Assembly: GCF_009900715.1 (NCBI RefSeq) | Contig: NZ_JAAAJC010000001.1 | Span: forward strand, 547,216 to 611,215 | Source: Halococcus salsus | Lineage (GTDB): Archaea > Halobacteriota > Halobacteria > Halobacteriales > Halococcaceae | Direction: 5' to 3' | DNA length: 64,000 bases | Shown: positions 49,825 through 59,118 of the stretch, piece after piece | Position numbering within the stretch: the stretch's first letter is position 1 | Layout: each line of letters opens with the position of its first letter | Notes under the pieces: model-generated | What the model was told of the DNA's origin: nothing | What the model saw: the letters and a program-made list of their open reading frames with translations, nothing else | Database searches by the model: none | Made by a program: the position numbers and the translations under genes

Positions 49825-51282
49825 TCAGTCCGCCTCCATCGCCGTCTCGCCGGTCGTCCCCCGACGTAGCAGCCCCATCACGAGAACGGACCCGAGGAGG
49901 ATGCCCCCCATGAGGACGATCCCACCGACCGTCTGGACCAGCGAACTCCCGATGTTCGTCACGAGGTAGTAGACCATGATGAACACCATCACGACTGGGA
50001 TTACGTACTTGATGACCGGGCCCCACCACTTGCCGATATAGACGTCGGCGTTGTGGTTCAAGGCGATCACCCGGATCCGCTCCGGGCCGATCTTCCAGCC
50101 GACCGTGAGGACGAGCACCAGCGTGGCGATCGGCAGTCCCCAGTTTCCGAACATGAAGTCCATCGTGCCGAGGAACTCGCTCGAGTACGCGCTCGGGAGA
50201 CCGACGAGCCAGATGACGACGGAGACGGCGAGAACCGACCCACGGCGGCTCAGCCGCGTCTCCTCCGAGACGGTCGTGACGGCGACCTCGGTGATCGCGA
50301 TCCCCGTCGAGAGGGCGGCGAACAGAAAGCCCACGAAGAACAGGATCGCCCACATCGCGCCACCGGCCATCCGCGGGAAGACGCTCGCGAGCGAGACGAA
50401 CGTGAGCTGCGAGCCGGCCGAGGGGTTGATGCCGAACGCGAATATCACCGGGAACGTCGCAAAGACCGCGAGCAACCCGATGCTCGTGTTGCCGATGGCG
50501 GTGAAGATCCCGCCGCCGAGCGGGACGTCGTCGTTCTCGGAGAGGTAGCTCCCGAGCGTGAGCGCGATCCCCCACCCCAGCCCCGTCGAGAACAGCGCCT
50601 GTCCGAGCGCGGCGATCCACGTCGATCCCCGGGTGAGGTAGTCCCAGTCCGGCGTGAAAACGAACTCGAGACCGCCCATCGCCCCCGGCAACGTCAGCGC
50701 CTTGATGGAGATCGCCACCAGCGCGAGCACAAGAAACGGCATCGTCCACTTGACGACGCGTTCGATCCCGCGGCGGATACCGAACAGCAACACGACGGCG
50801 GTGAGCGCGACCGCGAGCGTCTCGGTGCCAATCGTCATCACCGGCGACCCGGAGAACGCGTCCCAGAACGCACCGGAGTCGAACCCAGGCTCCGAGAACC
50901 GAAGGAGGAGCGCGTTGGCGGCGTAGTAGATCGTCCAGCCGATGGTCGAGGCGTAGTAGGACATGAGCGCGACGATGACCACCACGATACCCAGCCCGAG
51001 TCCCTCGGCACGGCCGCTACCGTAGACCGACTTGAACGCCCCGATGACGCCACGGTTGGTGTACGAACCGAGCACCGTCTCCGCCATCAGTCCCGGCACG
51101 GCGATCAGAAAAAGCAGGAGGATGTACGCGACCAGGAACGCGCCGCCGCCGTTTTGTCCGGTCGTGTAGGGCATCCGCCAGATGTTGCCGGCCCCGACCA
51201 TCGCCCCGAGCATCGCCATCAGGAAGCCGAACCGGCTCCCCCACTCCTCGCGAACGGTCCGCGCCTCAGCGCCGCTTGGCAT
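49825..51282 (-). CDS. Sodium-dependent NSS/SNF family transporter
   Basis: A 485-residue, 12-helix Na+-coupled symporter for amino acids or related solutes. The helix-1 signature GAGNIWRMPYTTGQNGGGAF holds Na+ and substrate; other conserved parts are SYYASTIGWTIYY, GQALFSTGLGWG and AGGAMWAILFFVGFL. A TATA box ATTTATATCT (51314-51323) lies upstream of ATG 51282. The downstream gene is a likely small subunit. Confidence 0.93.
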   Translation of the reverse strand: MPSGAEARTVREEWGSRFGFLMAMLGAMVGAGNIWRMPYTTGQNGGGAFLVAYILLLFLIAVPGLMAETVLGSYTNRGVIGAFKSVYGSGRAEGLGLGIVVVIVALMSYYASTIGWTIYYAANALLLRFSEPGFDSGAFWDAFSGSPVMTIGTETLAVALTAVVLLFGIRRGIERVVKWTMPFLVLALVAISIKALTLPGAMGGLEFVFTPDWDYLTRGSTWIAALGQALFSTGLGWGIALTLGSYLSENDDVPLGGGIFTAIGNTSIGLLAVFATFPVIFAFGINPSAGSQLTFVSLASVFPRMAGGAMWAILFFVGFLFAALSTGIAITEVAVTTVSEETRLSRRGSVLAVSVVIWLVGLPSAYSSEFLGTMDFMFGNWGLPIATLVLVLTVGWKIGPERIRVIALNHNADVYIGKWWGPVIKYVIPVVMVFIMVYYLVTNIGSSLVQTVGGIVLMGGILLGSVLVMGLLRRGTTGETAMEAD

Positions 51283-51529
51283 CGTGTATCACAGACGAGG
51301 CAACACTGATAGATATAAATACGTTGCCCTGGGCAAGAATCGCGCTGGCTTCGCGATCCCGATTACCCCGCTGGGACCCCCGTCGGTCCTGCCGAAACGG
51401 CACGTCGGACCGACGGGTGGCCGACCAGCGTTCGAGTCGTCGAGGGACGAGCGGGGCGTCTGGTTCGGATACTTACGAAGCGAACGTGGATCCGGGTGGT
51501 CCGGCCGTCGGACGAGTTCGTCGACCCGT

Positions 51530-52048
51530 TTACTCCATCCGGTCCGGTTCGTCGGTGGGGTCCGTTCCGTCGGTGGGTTCCGTCGCACCGGCGGATTCCG
51601 TCCCGTCGGCGGGTTCCGGTTCGTCGGTCGCCGACTGGGCGGTCCCGGTGACCTCCGCGAACGCGACGTTGTCGCGGGCGTTCTGGATCTCGACCTCGAC
51701 CTCGTCGCCAGGACGGGCCCCGGGGACGATGACGACGTATCCCCGCTCGACCTTCGCGATGCCGTCGCCCTGGTCACCGACCGACTCGATCGTCAGCGTG
51801 CGCGTCTCGCCGCTCTCGACCGGTGGCGACCGGGCGTCGTCGTTCGTGCGACCGGCACCCGACTCGGACCGGACCCGGCTCCCCTCGTCGGTCGACCCCG
51901 TCGGGAGAACCGCGACGCGGTAGGTCTCCTCGGGGACGATCGAGCCGTTCTCGACTTCGTTTTGCGGTATCTCGATCCGATACGTGTCGCCGTCCGCCTC
52001 GATAGACCCACTAAAGAGACACTCCAACCGGTCCGAAATCTCGACCAT
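51530..52048 (-). CDS. TRAM domain protein with acidic Pro/Thr tail
   Basis: A 172-residue protein. The N-terminus (1-45) is a short beta region; the TRAM domain is about residues 80-135 with TIESVGDQGDGIAKVERGYVVIVPGARPGDEVEVEI, the RNA-binding OB-like fold. The C-terminus is Glu/Pro/Asp/Thr repetitive. Stand-alone TRAM proteins are archaeal RNA chaperones. The N-terminal extension is more than the bare domain. Confidence 0.85.
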   Translation of the reverse strand: MVEISDRLECLFSGSIEADGDTYRIEIPQNEVENGSIVPEETYRVAVLPTGSTDEGSRVRSESGAGRTNDDARSPPVESGETRTLTIESVGDQGDGIAKVERGYVVIVPGARPGDEVEVEIQNARDNVAFAEVTGTAQSATDEPEPADGTESAGATEPTDGTDPTDEPDRME

Positions 52049-52118
52049 AGGTAGCTCGGTGCTCGTTCTGCAAGGCTATTGAACCTTCTCATTCGACCGG
52101 TCTCCCCGCTGGCAAGCT

Positions 52119-52478
52119 CTACCGATCGAGGATCGGGTCCTCGAGCGCGCTCACTTCGGCCATGATGTCGGCGATGTTCGCCTCGCTGACGTCGTTCTCG
52201 CGGAGCGCCCGTTCGAGGTAGGTACCGACCGCCTCGAAGTCCGCCTCGCTGATGTCCAGGTGGCGGTGTGCGTCCCGCATCTCGCCACCGGTGTACGTGA
52301 CGGGACCGCCGGCCACCGCACTGATGAACTGGACTTGGTGGGCACGCAGCTCGGCCATGTCCATTCCCTCGAAGAACCCGACGAGTCGGTCGTCGGCCAG
52401 CACCCGGTCGTAGAAGTCCTCGACGACCGCCTCGACCGCCGCTTTCCCACCGATCTCCTCGTAGACTGAATCGGTCAT
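52119..52478 (-). CDS. Truncated haemoglobin (group I type)
   Basis: A 119-residue globin. Conserved features are the YEEIGGKAAVEAVVEDFYDRV opening, DDRLVGFFEG with the Phe-Phe pair, the HQVQFI helix and the AHRHLDI motif holding the proximal His. Truncated haemoglobins bind O2, NO or sulfide and often detoxify NO. Its neighbour at 52570 is a Cys-rich HTH regulator. Confidence 0.92.
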   Translation of the reverse strand: MTDSVYEEIGGKAAVEAVVEDFYDRVLADDRLVGFFEGMDMAELRAHQVQFISAVAGGPVTYTGGEMRDAHRHLDISEADFEAVGTYLERALRENDVSEANIADIMAEVSALEDPILDR

Positions 52479-52569
52479 CAACGGGGACCCTAACGGCCCG
52501 TCCCGGGTATCGGTTCGCCCGAACGCGATCGGGTCTTTTTCCGTCGGGACCGTGACCGTGGTGCTCGAC

Positions 52570-53211
52570 CTACGACGCCGTGAGGAGCTGGTCGAGGAGT
52601 TTCTCCTGGGCGATCGCCAAGTGTTCGCTGAAGGTCGCCACCGAGATGTCGAGCGAGTCGGCGACGTCCGCGGCCGTCGTCCGCTTCGGGTGGTCGAAGT
52701 ACCCCATCTCGTGGGCCGCTCGCAGCACCTCGTACTGGCGGTCGGTGAACGCGGCCCGGTTTATCGGCACGAACGCGTCGCCCCCGTCGGGTAGCGCCTG
52801 CGTGAGACGCCGTACACGAACGTTTCGGGCGCACGAACGGACGTCCTCGACGACCGAGCGGACCGTCGGGAGACCGGGCGCGAGGAACGACAGCGTGAGC
52901 GTCCCGGCGTCCGCACGGATCTCCCGCGCGGGGCAGCCGTGGTCGGAGAGCGTCCCGCACGGGCAGTCCCCGTCCTCGTTCCGGAAGCGATAGATCGACT
53001 TCTCCTCGTCGCCGGCTATTCGTTCCGCGCGTTCGTCCGCCGGCGAGGACTCGGTGGTCCGGAGCGTCAGCTCACCGATCCGGCCATCGCCGGTGCCGGT
53101 GGACCGCCCGTCGGTCGTGATCGATTCGACCTCGAAATCGGTGCTCAGCAGGGCTGCGGGACAGCGGTCGATCCCCATCACCGAGATCTCGACGTGGACG
53201 GCGGACTCCAT
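52570..53211 (-). CDS. HTH_10 regulator with Cys cluster
   Basis: A 213-residue regulator. The C-terminal HTH_10 domain is FTDRQYEVLRAAHEMGYFDHPKR, followed by ADSLDISVATFSEHLAIAQEKLL. The central part holds DCPCG, HGCP and a further Cys (RSCAR), a pattern suited to a metal or redox centre. The N-terminus has CPA. A TATA box GCTTATAGC (53232-53240) lies about 25 nt upstream of ATG 53211. Similar regulators control anaerobic respiration genes in haloarchaea; the target here is unknown but the adjacent truncated haemoglobin is a candidate. Confidence 0.85.
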   Translation of the reverse strand: MESAVHVEISVMGIDRCPAALLSTDFEVESITTDGRSTGTGDGRIGELTLRTTESSPADERAERIAGDEEKSIYRFRNEDGDCPCGTLSDHGCPAREIRADAGTLTLSFLAPGLPTVRSVVEDVRSCARNVRVRRLTQALPDGGDAFVPINRAAFTDRQYEVLRAAHEMGYFDHPKRTTAADVADSLDISVATFSEHLAIAQEKLLDQLLTAS

Positions 53212-53371
53212 ATTGGACGGTCGTGGATCGAGCTATAAGCGTTCCACGAACGGCTCGCACGATTGAGGTGGATTGGGACTCTCGCTCGACGTCGAACGCC
53301 ACGAGACACCCACATCATCGACCACACGTATCGCCAACAAACATACAACGGGACGGGCGGTAGCCCGCGCT

Positions 53372-53749
53372 GTGGACCGAACGAACCCAGACCCCGATGG
53401 CGATTCCGGCTGCACCGAGGCGAAGCGAGCCTCGCAGCAGCGAAAGTCGGTTCTCATCTGCCCCGGGTGTGGGCGCGAAGCGCTCGCGACGGGTGACTGG
53501 GACCGGGAGCCCACGGACCAGGAGGATCGGGTCGACCTCGTCTGTCCCGACTGCCGGACGCACCTCGCGACCCGGGGCAGCGATCCGGAGACGGAACACG
53601 GACGGGGAACCCCCGCTCCGATGCTGCCGGGCACGACGTTTCCGCAGCTGGCCGTCTCGACCGGCTTGCACGTCACCGCGGTGCAGCTCGACCTCTGGAC
53701 ACGGTTCTGGACGCCGTCCACCGCTCGGCACGGCAGGGGTCGTTCGTAG
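53372..53749 (+). CDS. Zinc-ribbon protein
   Basis: A 125-residue protein from the GTG at 53372. A zinc ribbon is formed by SVLICPGCGRE and LVCPDCRTH about 27 residues later; an acidic insert lies between. The N-terminus is polar. It resembles uncharacterised haloarchaeal zinc-ribbon proteins; the C-terminal 45 residues are poorly defined. A TATA-like ACATACAAC (53341-53349) lies about 27 nt upstream, supporting this start. Confidence 0.6.
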   Translation: MDRTNPDPDGDSGCTEAKRASQQRKSVLICPGCGREALATGDWDREPTDQEDRVDLVCPDCRTHLATRGSDPETEHGRGTPAPMLPGTTFPQLAVSTGLHVTAVQLDLWTRFWTPSTARHGRGRS

Positions 53750-54640
53750 GCCGACCGTGTCGCGGCGTCGTGCGGGTCGGATGCGCGTTCGATGGTCGAT
53801 CGAATAGGTCTCGACCGACTCGTCACGTCGTCGGAGCTATCGCGCGGTGACGAGCACCGTCACGTAGCGAAAAACCTCGTTCGGTTTCCGGAACTCTCAG
53901 TGCGCGTGGTCACTCCCGACGACGGGACGTCCGTCGAGAGCCGTCTTCGCTATACTGGAGAGTACGTTCTCGACGATACGGGGTTTCTCGCCAAGTAGAA
54001 AGGGGACCCGTCGCGTGGCATCACCTGCAACTTCCCCGTCCGACTCGATACACGTCGTCGGCAAATAGCTACTGGCCGTTCTTCGGCCACACGAACGATT
54101 TCCCCGCGGATAGCGATCGCTGCTCCGCTTTCCGTATTTTTCCTCCCAACCGAGGAACGGAGTGGCGCGTGAGACGGTCCCACCGCGTTGCCGTGCAGAC
54201 CATCGGACCCTCCCCCGTAATCGCTGCTGTCCACCGAACGAAGCCAACGGAGCGCCCTCGAAAGGGCTCGGAGCAGCTCTCGAGTCGATCCGGGTCGAGG
54301 GTTCCGTTTCGTCGAACCGTGGTCGGGTTTTTCTCGCTCCTCTCGGGGGTGAGAACTCACACAAGGCTTATATCGATCTGGACTAAACGTTCATTCAGGC
54401 CAGAAGAGGGCCGTTGCGTGGCATCACTCCGTGACCTCCCTCCCGCTGGTCCACCCTCCCACTTTCGACGAAGACGAATCCCGATAGCCTTCCTCATATC
54501 CTTGGATGTTCCGACCCAGTGGGTGTCGTCGCGGGAGGACGTCCGCAAGTAGGGCCGGGAAACGGGATCCGTTGCGTGGCATCGCCCGTCTCACCCGTCG
54601 CCCAATCCACCGCTCGGCCTCATGCAGAAGGGCTACCTAT
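53750..54640. other. Gene-poor region of about 900 bp
   Basis: No convincing gene is seen; frames give basic or low-complexity products. A 68-codon frame (53792-53998) has mixed charge but no promoter or family match. A TATA-like GCTTATATC (54366-54374) and the direct repeats at 54009, 54412 and 54570 are the main features. GC is lower than in the flanking genes, so this may be a site of decayed genes or a landing zone. Confidence 0.45.
54009..54583 (+). repeat. Three copies of a 14-bp direct repeat
   Basis: CGTYGCGTGGCATC occurs at 54009-54022 (Y=C), 54412-54425 and 54570-54583 (Y=T), all on the plus strand, 403 and 158 bp apart. Each is preceded by a GG-rich stretch (GGGGACC, GAGGGC, GGGATC). 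No other copy was noticed in the window. It could be an operator, a recombination site or a remnant of a small repeated element. Confidence 0.5.
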
Positions 54641-54665
54641 ACGCGCTTCCGCTGCCGAAGTGGTT

Positions 54666-55817
54666 ATGAATCCGCTCCATCGTGTGTCGAGCAAACTCTA
54701 TTGGCGGTCGGGCGACGGACTGCGGCGGCTCTCCCAGCGCGGTGTGAAGCCGTTTCTAGAACTGGTGGTTCACGAGGAGGCTACGGCGTGGTCGCTCTTC
54801 GAGATGCCGATCAGCCGGCGGCTGTGGCTCTGGCGGCACGGGTTCATCAGCCAAGCCGACGTGCTGTACGACGTCGACGAGCGGACCTACCACCGCTACC
54901 TCTCGAGCTATCAACGCGAACTCACCCGGCCGATCAACGGCCAGTGGCGGACCTCCCTCCAGAACAAACTGCTCTTTCACCGGCTCCTCCAACCGTTCGA
55001 CGCCCACCGCTCGACGGTCCACGGTCACCTCCATCGCGGACAGTTCACCGCCGTGGACGCTCTGGACGACGGTTCGAGCGACGAGGCGAAGAACGCGAAC
55101 GACCGCACCACCGACTCGGTATCGCGGGTCAAGGAGTACCTGACCTCGGAGAACCGACTCGTCCTGAAACCGATCTACGGGGTGAGCGGCAACCGCGTCC
55201 TCATCTGTTCGCTGACCGACGGGGACTACTTCGTCAACGGAGCGGAACGGTCCGAGCGGGAGTTCGAGGAACTGGTGGCCTCGCTCGACGGCTATCTCGT
55301 TTGTGAGTTCGTCGAACAGGCCGACTACGCGGACGACCTCTTCCCGGACGCCTCGAACACGATCCGCGTGCTCACGATGTGGGACCCCGACACCGACGAA
55401 CCGTTCATCGCCGACGCGGTCCACCGGATCGGGACGGAGCGGTCCGCCCCCCGCGACAACTGGTCGCGCGGGGGGCTCTCGGCGGCGATCGACCGCTCGA
55501 CGGGACGACTGGGGGAGGGGGTTCAGTACCCATACGATGGCTCCCTCGAGTGGCACTCGACCCACCCGGAGACGGGGAACGCGATAGCCGGGCAGGAGGT
55601 CCCCGGCTGGGAGGCGGTGAAGGAGAAGATGACGGCGCTGGCGGGACGGTTCCCCCAGATCCCCTACGTGGGGTGGGACATCGTCGTGACCGACCCCGGC
55701 GAGTTCACCGTGATCGAGGGCAACACGTGCAGCGGGGTCCGCGTGTTTCAGGTTCATCGTCCGCTGCTCGACGACCCGCGGGTACGGCGTTTCTACGAGC
55801 ACCACGACGTCATTTGA
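54666..55817 (+). CDS. ATP-grasp protein, sugar-transfer-associated type
   Basis: A 383-residue protein of the ATP-grasp family often found near sugar-transfer and surface-polysaccharide genes. Features are LVLKPIYGVSGNRVLI (ATP loop), LDGYLVCEFVEQ, SNTIRVLTMWDPDT, and the metal/ATP motif YVGWDIVVTDPGEFTVIEGNTC. The substrate is unknown. A TATA-like CCTATACGC (54635-54643) lies about 26 nt upstream of the ATG at 54666, supporting this start over GTG 54519. Confidence 0.85.
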   Translation: MNPLHRVSSKLYWRSGDGLRRLSQRGVKPFLELVVHEEATAWSLFEMPISRRLWLWRHGFISQADVLYDVDERTYHRYLSSYQRELTRPINGQWRTSLQNKLLFHRLLQPFDAHRSTVHGHLHRGQFTAVDALDDGSSDEAKNANDRTTDSVSRVKEYLTSENRLVLKPIYGVSGNRVLICSLTDGDYFVNGAERSEREFEELVASLDGYLVCEFVEQADYADDLFPDASNTIRVLTMWDPDTDEPFIADAVHRIGTERSAPRDNWSRGGLSAAIDRSTGRLGEGVQYPYDGSLEWHSTHPETGNAIAGQEVPGWEAVKEKMTALAGRFPQIPYVGWDIVVTDPGEFTVIEGNTCSGVRVFQVHRPLLDDPRVRRFYEHHDVI

Positions 55818-55820
55818 GCC

Positions 55821-56090
55821 TCACCGGAGGAGCCGTCTGAGCAGGTCGTAGACACCGCTGAGTACTAGTACCGTCGCGACCAGCACGAGCAGGTTCAGGG
55901 GTGAACCGGTCCCGATGGGTGTCACCGTCACCGAAAGCGGGTAGACCGCGACGAGGTAGACCCCGAGCGCGACCACCGCCAGGATCACCCCTTCGACGAG
56001 CGCCCGGACCCGATCGCTCGCGAACACCCGGCCGAGGGTCGACGACCGCGTTTGAATCGCGTTCGTTCGCCGCTCGGGCGGGATGGTCAC
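55821..56090 (-). CDS. Small two-helix membrane protein
   Basis: An 89-residue protein from GTG 56090. A polar N-terminus (VTIPPERRTNAIQTRSS) precedes two helices, LVEGVILAVVALGVYLVAVY and LLVLVATVLVLSGVYDLL, with a basic C-terminus LRRLLR. It is convergent with the ATP-grasp gene. Function unknown. Confidence 0.65.
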   Translation of the reverse strand: MTIPPERRTNAIQTRSSTLGRVFASDRVRALVEGVILAVVALGVYLVAVYPLSVTVTPIGTGSPLNLLVLVATVLVLSGVYDLLRRLLR

Positions 56091-56302
56091 GCCGCGACGA
56101 CCTCCCGACCGGGACCGAACCGTCTCGGGGTGGAGTCGACCCACAGCACGGTGTCGACCCCGATGCGCGGGAGGGGGCGCGAACGAGCGGGGGACATACC
56201 GCTCTCTTCCGTGGCCTGCCCAACAGTCTTTACGGTTCCGGTGACGACCCGCCGTGCCGTTCCTACCGGAGTGCTTTTTCCGACACCGTTGGTAGCGAAC
56301 CC

Positions 56303-56953
56303 ATGGAGAAAGCAGTCGTTCAACAGCGGCTCGCCGACAGCGGGGTCGTCGCGGTCCTCCGTTCGATCCCCGAGGACGTCATCGTCGAGGTAGCGAACGC
56401 GATCCACGAGGGCGGGGTGACGGCGCTCGAAGTCACGGCGGACGCCGACCGCCCCGCCGAGATGATCGCCGCCATCGACGAGGACCTCGAGGGGACGGAC
56501 GCGATCGTCGGGGCTGGCACCGTCATGGACGCCGAAACCGCCAACGAGGTCATCGACGCGGGCGCGGAGTTCGTGCTCGCACCCAACTTCGAACCAGAAG
56601 TGGTCGCGGCCTGCAACGAAGCCGACGTCGTTTGCGTTCCGGGGATCATGACGCCGACGGAGGCCGTCGACGCGATGAACGCCGGCGCGGACGTCCTGAA
56701 GGTGTTCCCGGCGGCGACGGTCGGGCCGGGTCACATCAGCGCGCTCCGGGGCCCGCTGGGCGACATCCCGCTGATGCCCACGGGCGGGGTCTCGGCGGAG
56801 AACGCTGGCGCGTTCTTCGAGGCCGGTGCCATGTCGGTGGGTGCCGGGTCGGCGCTCGTCAACTACGAGGCCATCGAGAACGGCGACATGGACGGCGTTC
56901 GAGAGCAGGCAGCGGAGTTCGTCCGTGCCGTCGAGACCGCCCGGTCGGGCTGA
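56303..56953 (+). CDS. 2-keto-3-deoxy-6-phosphogluconate (KDPG) aldolase
   Basis: A 216-residue class I aldolase of the KDPG/KHG family. The catalytic Lys lies in DVLKVFPAATVGPGHI; the Glu in TALEVTADADRP and the phosphate-binding MPTGGVSAENAGAF are conserved. It cleaves KDPG to pyruvate and glyceraldehyde 3-phosphate in the semi-phosphorylated Entner-Doudoroff route of haloarchaea. Confidence 0.92.
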   Translation: MEKAVVQQRLADSGVVAVLRSIPEDVIVEVANAIHEGGVTALEVTADADRPAEMIAAIDEDLEGTDAIVGAGTVMDAETANEVIDAGAEFVLAPNFEPEVVAACNEADVVCVPGIMTPTEAVDAMNAGADVLKVFPAATVGPGHISALRGPLGDIPLMPTGGVSAENAGAFFEAGAMSVGAGSALVNYEAIENGDMDGVREQAAEFVRAVETARSG

Positions 56954-56998
56954 GCTCGGCACCGACGAAACCCATCGAGGCGGCCGGAGAACCCGGTC

Positions 56999-57154
56999 TC
57001 AGTCCCAGTCGAGGTTCGCGATCGCGTCGTCGATGTCGAACGCCTCGGTGGTCTCGCTTCCCGCCTCGGTTCGGTCGACACCCTCCTGTTCTTCGTCGAT
57101 CTTGACCTCCGGTCCTTCCTCCTCGGTGAACTCCGAGTGGACGCCCCAGGGCAT
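56999..57154 (-). CDS. Small acidic protein of 51 residues
   Basis: A highly acidic 51-residue protein, MPWGVHSEFTEEEGPEVKI, ending FDIDDAIANLDWD. A GGAGG Shine-Dalgarno lies about 8 nt before the ATG at 57154, which settles the start over GTG 57205. No family is recognised. A TATA-like GGTATAATCG lies near 57264-57273 on the same strand, giving a leader of about 90 nt. Confidence 0.6.
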   Translation of the reverse strand: MPWGVHSEFTEEEGPEVKIDEEQEGVDRTEAGSETTEAFDIDDAIANLDWD

Positions 57155-57381
57155 TCTATCGCCTCCTGACGGGTCGCTCGGGTTTCCGATCCGATGCGGC
57201 ACCACGGTAGACCGTTCCGTTCGTAACTCTCATCGTTCGGGCGGTTCACTACGCCCGTGGAACGATTATACCTGTCGGGAGGACCGATCGTGATGGGCCA
57301 CCACCCGAAAGACGGCTGTAGACTCGGACCACACCGCCCTCCCGTCGTCGTGACCGGCTCTCACGTCCGCCGAAACGGCGG

Positions 57382-58449
57382 CTACTCCACCGCCATCTCG
57401 ACGGTGCCCTCGACGTACCGGTTGACCGATTTGTTCCCGTCCGGGAGCGTCGACGACGACCGCTCGACGGACCGTTCGACGATCGTCCCGCCGGCACCGA
57501 CCGCGACGTCGTGGGTCTTCCCGCGGGCGACGCCCTTGAGTTTGGCTTTGACCGGCGTCCGCAGCCGGTTCCACTGGCCGGCGGAGCGGCGCTCGTAGAC
57601 CTTGCCGCCGCTTCCCGCGGCGAGCCCCTTCGCCCCGTCGCGGTCGAGGGCCCGGATCGCCTGCCGACCGTCGTCGATGACGTGTGGCGTCCACCGGAAG
57701 CCGTCGTAGCGGTAGACGATCCCGTTGCCGGCGGCGACGTTCACGTCCTTCGGCCCGACGCTGGCGATGTCGAAGAACCCCTCGCCCGCGAAGTCGATCC
57801 CGATGCGCTTCCAGTTCGTGCCGCCGTCGGTGGTTTCGGCGACGAACTGACTGGTCGAGCAGACGTGTCCCGCCGTCCGACCGTGGAAGTCGATGGCCGG
57901 GATCGTCGACCCGCCACCGGGTTTGGTGACCTTCTCGTACTTGATCGCGCCGTTCTTCCGGCGAGTACCGACGAGGAGCTCGCCCGAGCCGTTGACGAAG
58001 AAGAGCCGTTCGTCGGTGTCGGCTTTCCCGACCACCGAACAGCCCTCCCAGGTGCTGGTCTTGCCCTTCGGCGCGGAGTAGTTCGTGAGGGTCTCCGTGA
58101 CGACGTTGTACTCGCCGATGACGCCCGACCCGCCGACGAACCAGATCGCCTTGCCGTCGCTGGTCACGTCGATGGCTCGCAACGGCCGGCTTCGCGCCTG
58201 CGGGCCGTAGTCGACGACCGTCTGCCAGCCGCTCTTCCGGCGCGCGAGCACGTCACCACCCGCCCCGACCGCGAACGGTCCCTCGACGGTATCGACCACC
58301 CCGTACAACGTCTTCGTCGTCGGCGAGTCGACCCTCGTCCAGAGGGTATCCGACGACCGCTTCGATGCGACCCCGACCGTCGGGACGCCGACCGCGGCGA
58401 CCGCCGCCGCGCCGCCCGTTTGCAGGAAGTTCCGTCGTGTCAGTGACAT
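57382..58449 (-). CDS. Tat-exported beta-propeller-like protein
   Basis: A 355-residue protein with a Tat signal, SLTRRNFLQTGGAAAVAAVG, predicting folded export. The body is a string of Trp/Gly/Val-rich beta units such as GDVLARRKSGWQTV, IWFVGGSGVIGEYN, DGGTNWKRIGID and VAVGAGGTIVERS, matching YCF48/BNR-like propeller repeats. No catalytic motif is seen. It may be a surface binding protein or a photosystem-stability-factor-like chaperone. Start at ATG 58449, supported by the Tat motif. Confidence 0.85.
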   Translation of the reverse strand: MSLTRRNFLQTGGAAAVAAVGVPTVGVASKRSSDTLWTRVDSPTTKTLYGVVDTVEGPFAVGAGGDVLARRKSGWQTVVDYGPQARSRPLRAIDVTSDGKAIWFVGGSGVIGEYNVVTETLTNYSAPKGKTSTWEGCSVVGKADTDERLFFVNGSGELLVGTRRKNGAIKYEKVTKPGGGSTIPAIDFHGRTAGHVCSTSQFVAETTDGGTNWKRIGIDFAGEGFFDIASVGPKDVNVAAGNGIVYRYDGFRWTPHVIDDGRQAIRALDRDGAKGLAAGSGGKVYERRSAGQWNRLRTPVKAKLKGVARGKTHDVAVGAGGTIVERSVERSSSTLPDGNKSVNRYVEGTVEMAVE

Positions 58450-58547
58450 CCGTTTTTCACCACACCTCCGGTTCGGAGCCACCACCCTTTAGTTGACAAC
58501 AAACTGCCATAAAATATCGTATTCGAACGAACCGTTTCGCCTGGGTA

Positions 58548-58970
58548 TCAGTCGGTCCCACGATAGGCCAGCACCGCGGCCCAGAGCGCCCCACCGGCGA
58601 GCACCATCGACGTCCCCGAGAGGAACTGTATCGTGGTGAGTTTCCAGAGGACCGAGTCGTGACCGCCTCCACTCTCGGATCGCTGGGTATCGGTGGTGTG
58701 AGCGGTGTGTGCGGTGGTCGTCGTTTCACCCGATCCGGGAGAGCGTGTCTCGGAGGTCGTATCCACCGTCGAACACGGCGTTGTTCCGGTTGCGGTCGCC
58801 GGGGCTCCGGCCGCGGTCGCCGAGGCGGTCGTGTCGGTACCCGTGGTGAGGTTCGCGGTCGTGGTGTGCTGGCAGCCGTGTGCCGCCGCGGGGGCGACGA
58901 GCCCCATCGTGAGTACCGCGAGACACAGCGCGCCCAGTCCGAGTCGTCGAACGAGTGGTCTGAAACCCAT
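58548..58970 (-). CDS. Secreted membrane-anchored Thr-rich protein
   Basis: A 140-residue protein. Signal peptide GLGALCLAVLTMGLVAPAAA (cleavage about residue 27), then HGCQHTTTANLTTGTD and a Thr/Ala/Ser/Gly-rich stalk with one further Cys (TTPCST), and a C-terminal helix (FLSGTSMVLAGGALWAAVLAY) that anchors it. Function unknown. Its 3' neighbour on the same strand is the Tat-exported protein, with about 100 bp between. Confidence 0.72.
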   Translation of the reverse strand: MGFRPLVRRLGLGALCLAVLTMGLVAPAAAHGCQHTTTANLTTGTDTTASATAAGAPATATGTTPCSTVDTTSETRSPGSGETTTTAHTAHTTDTQRSESGGGHDSVLWKLTTIQFLSGTSMVLAGGALWAAVLAYRGTD

Positions 58971-59118
58971 ACCGTCGACCACCGCTCGCTCGCCATATAT
59001 TCGGGACACGCTCCGGATCGACTGAGTGATTTTCTACTGTGTTCGACGGACGGATGTCGTTCGACGGATGAGACTGCACGACCGCGAGAACCACGACCGG
59101 TCGGGTCGAGCGGGACGT

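Noticed and set aside
53792-53998. 68-codon plus-strand frame
   Set aside because: No promoter at the right distance and no relatives recognised; left in the gene-poor note.
54009-54583. CRISPR or integron-like array
   Set aside because: Only three 14-bp copies with unequal spacing (403 and 158 bp) and no cas or integrase gene.
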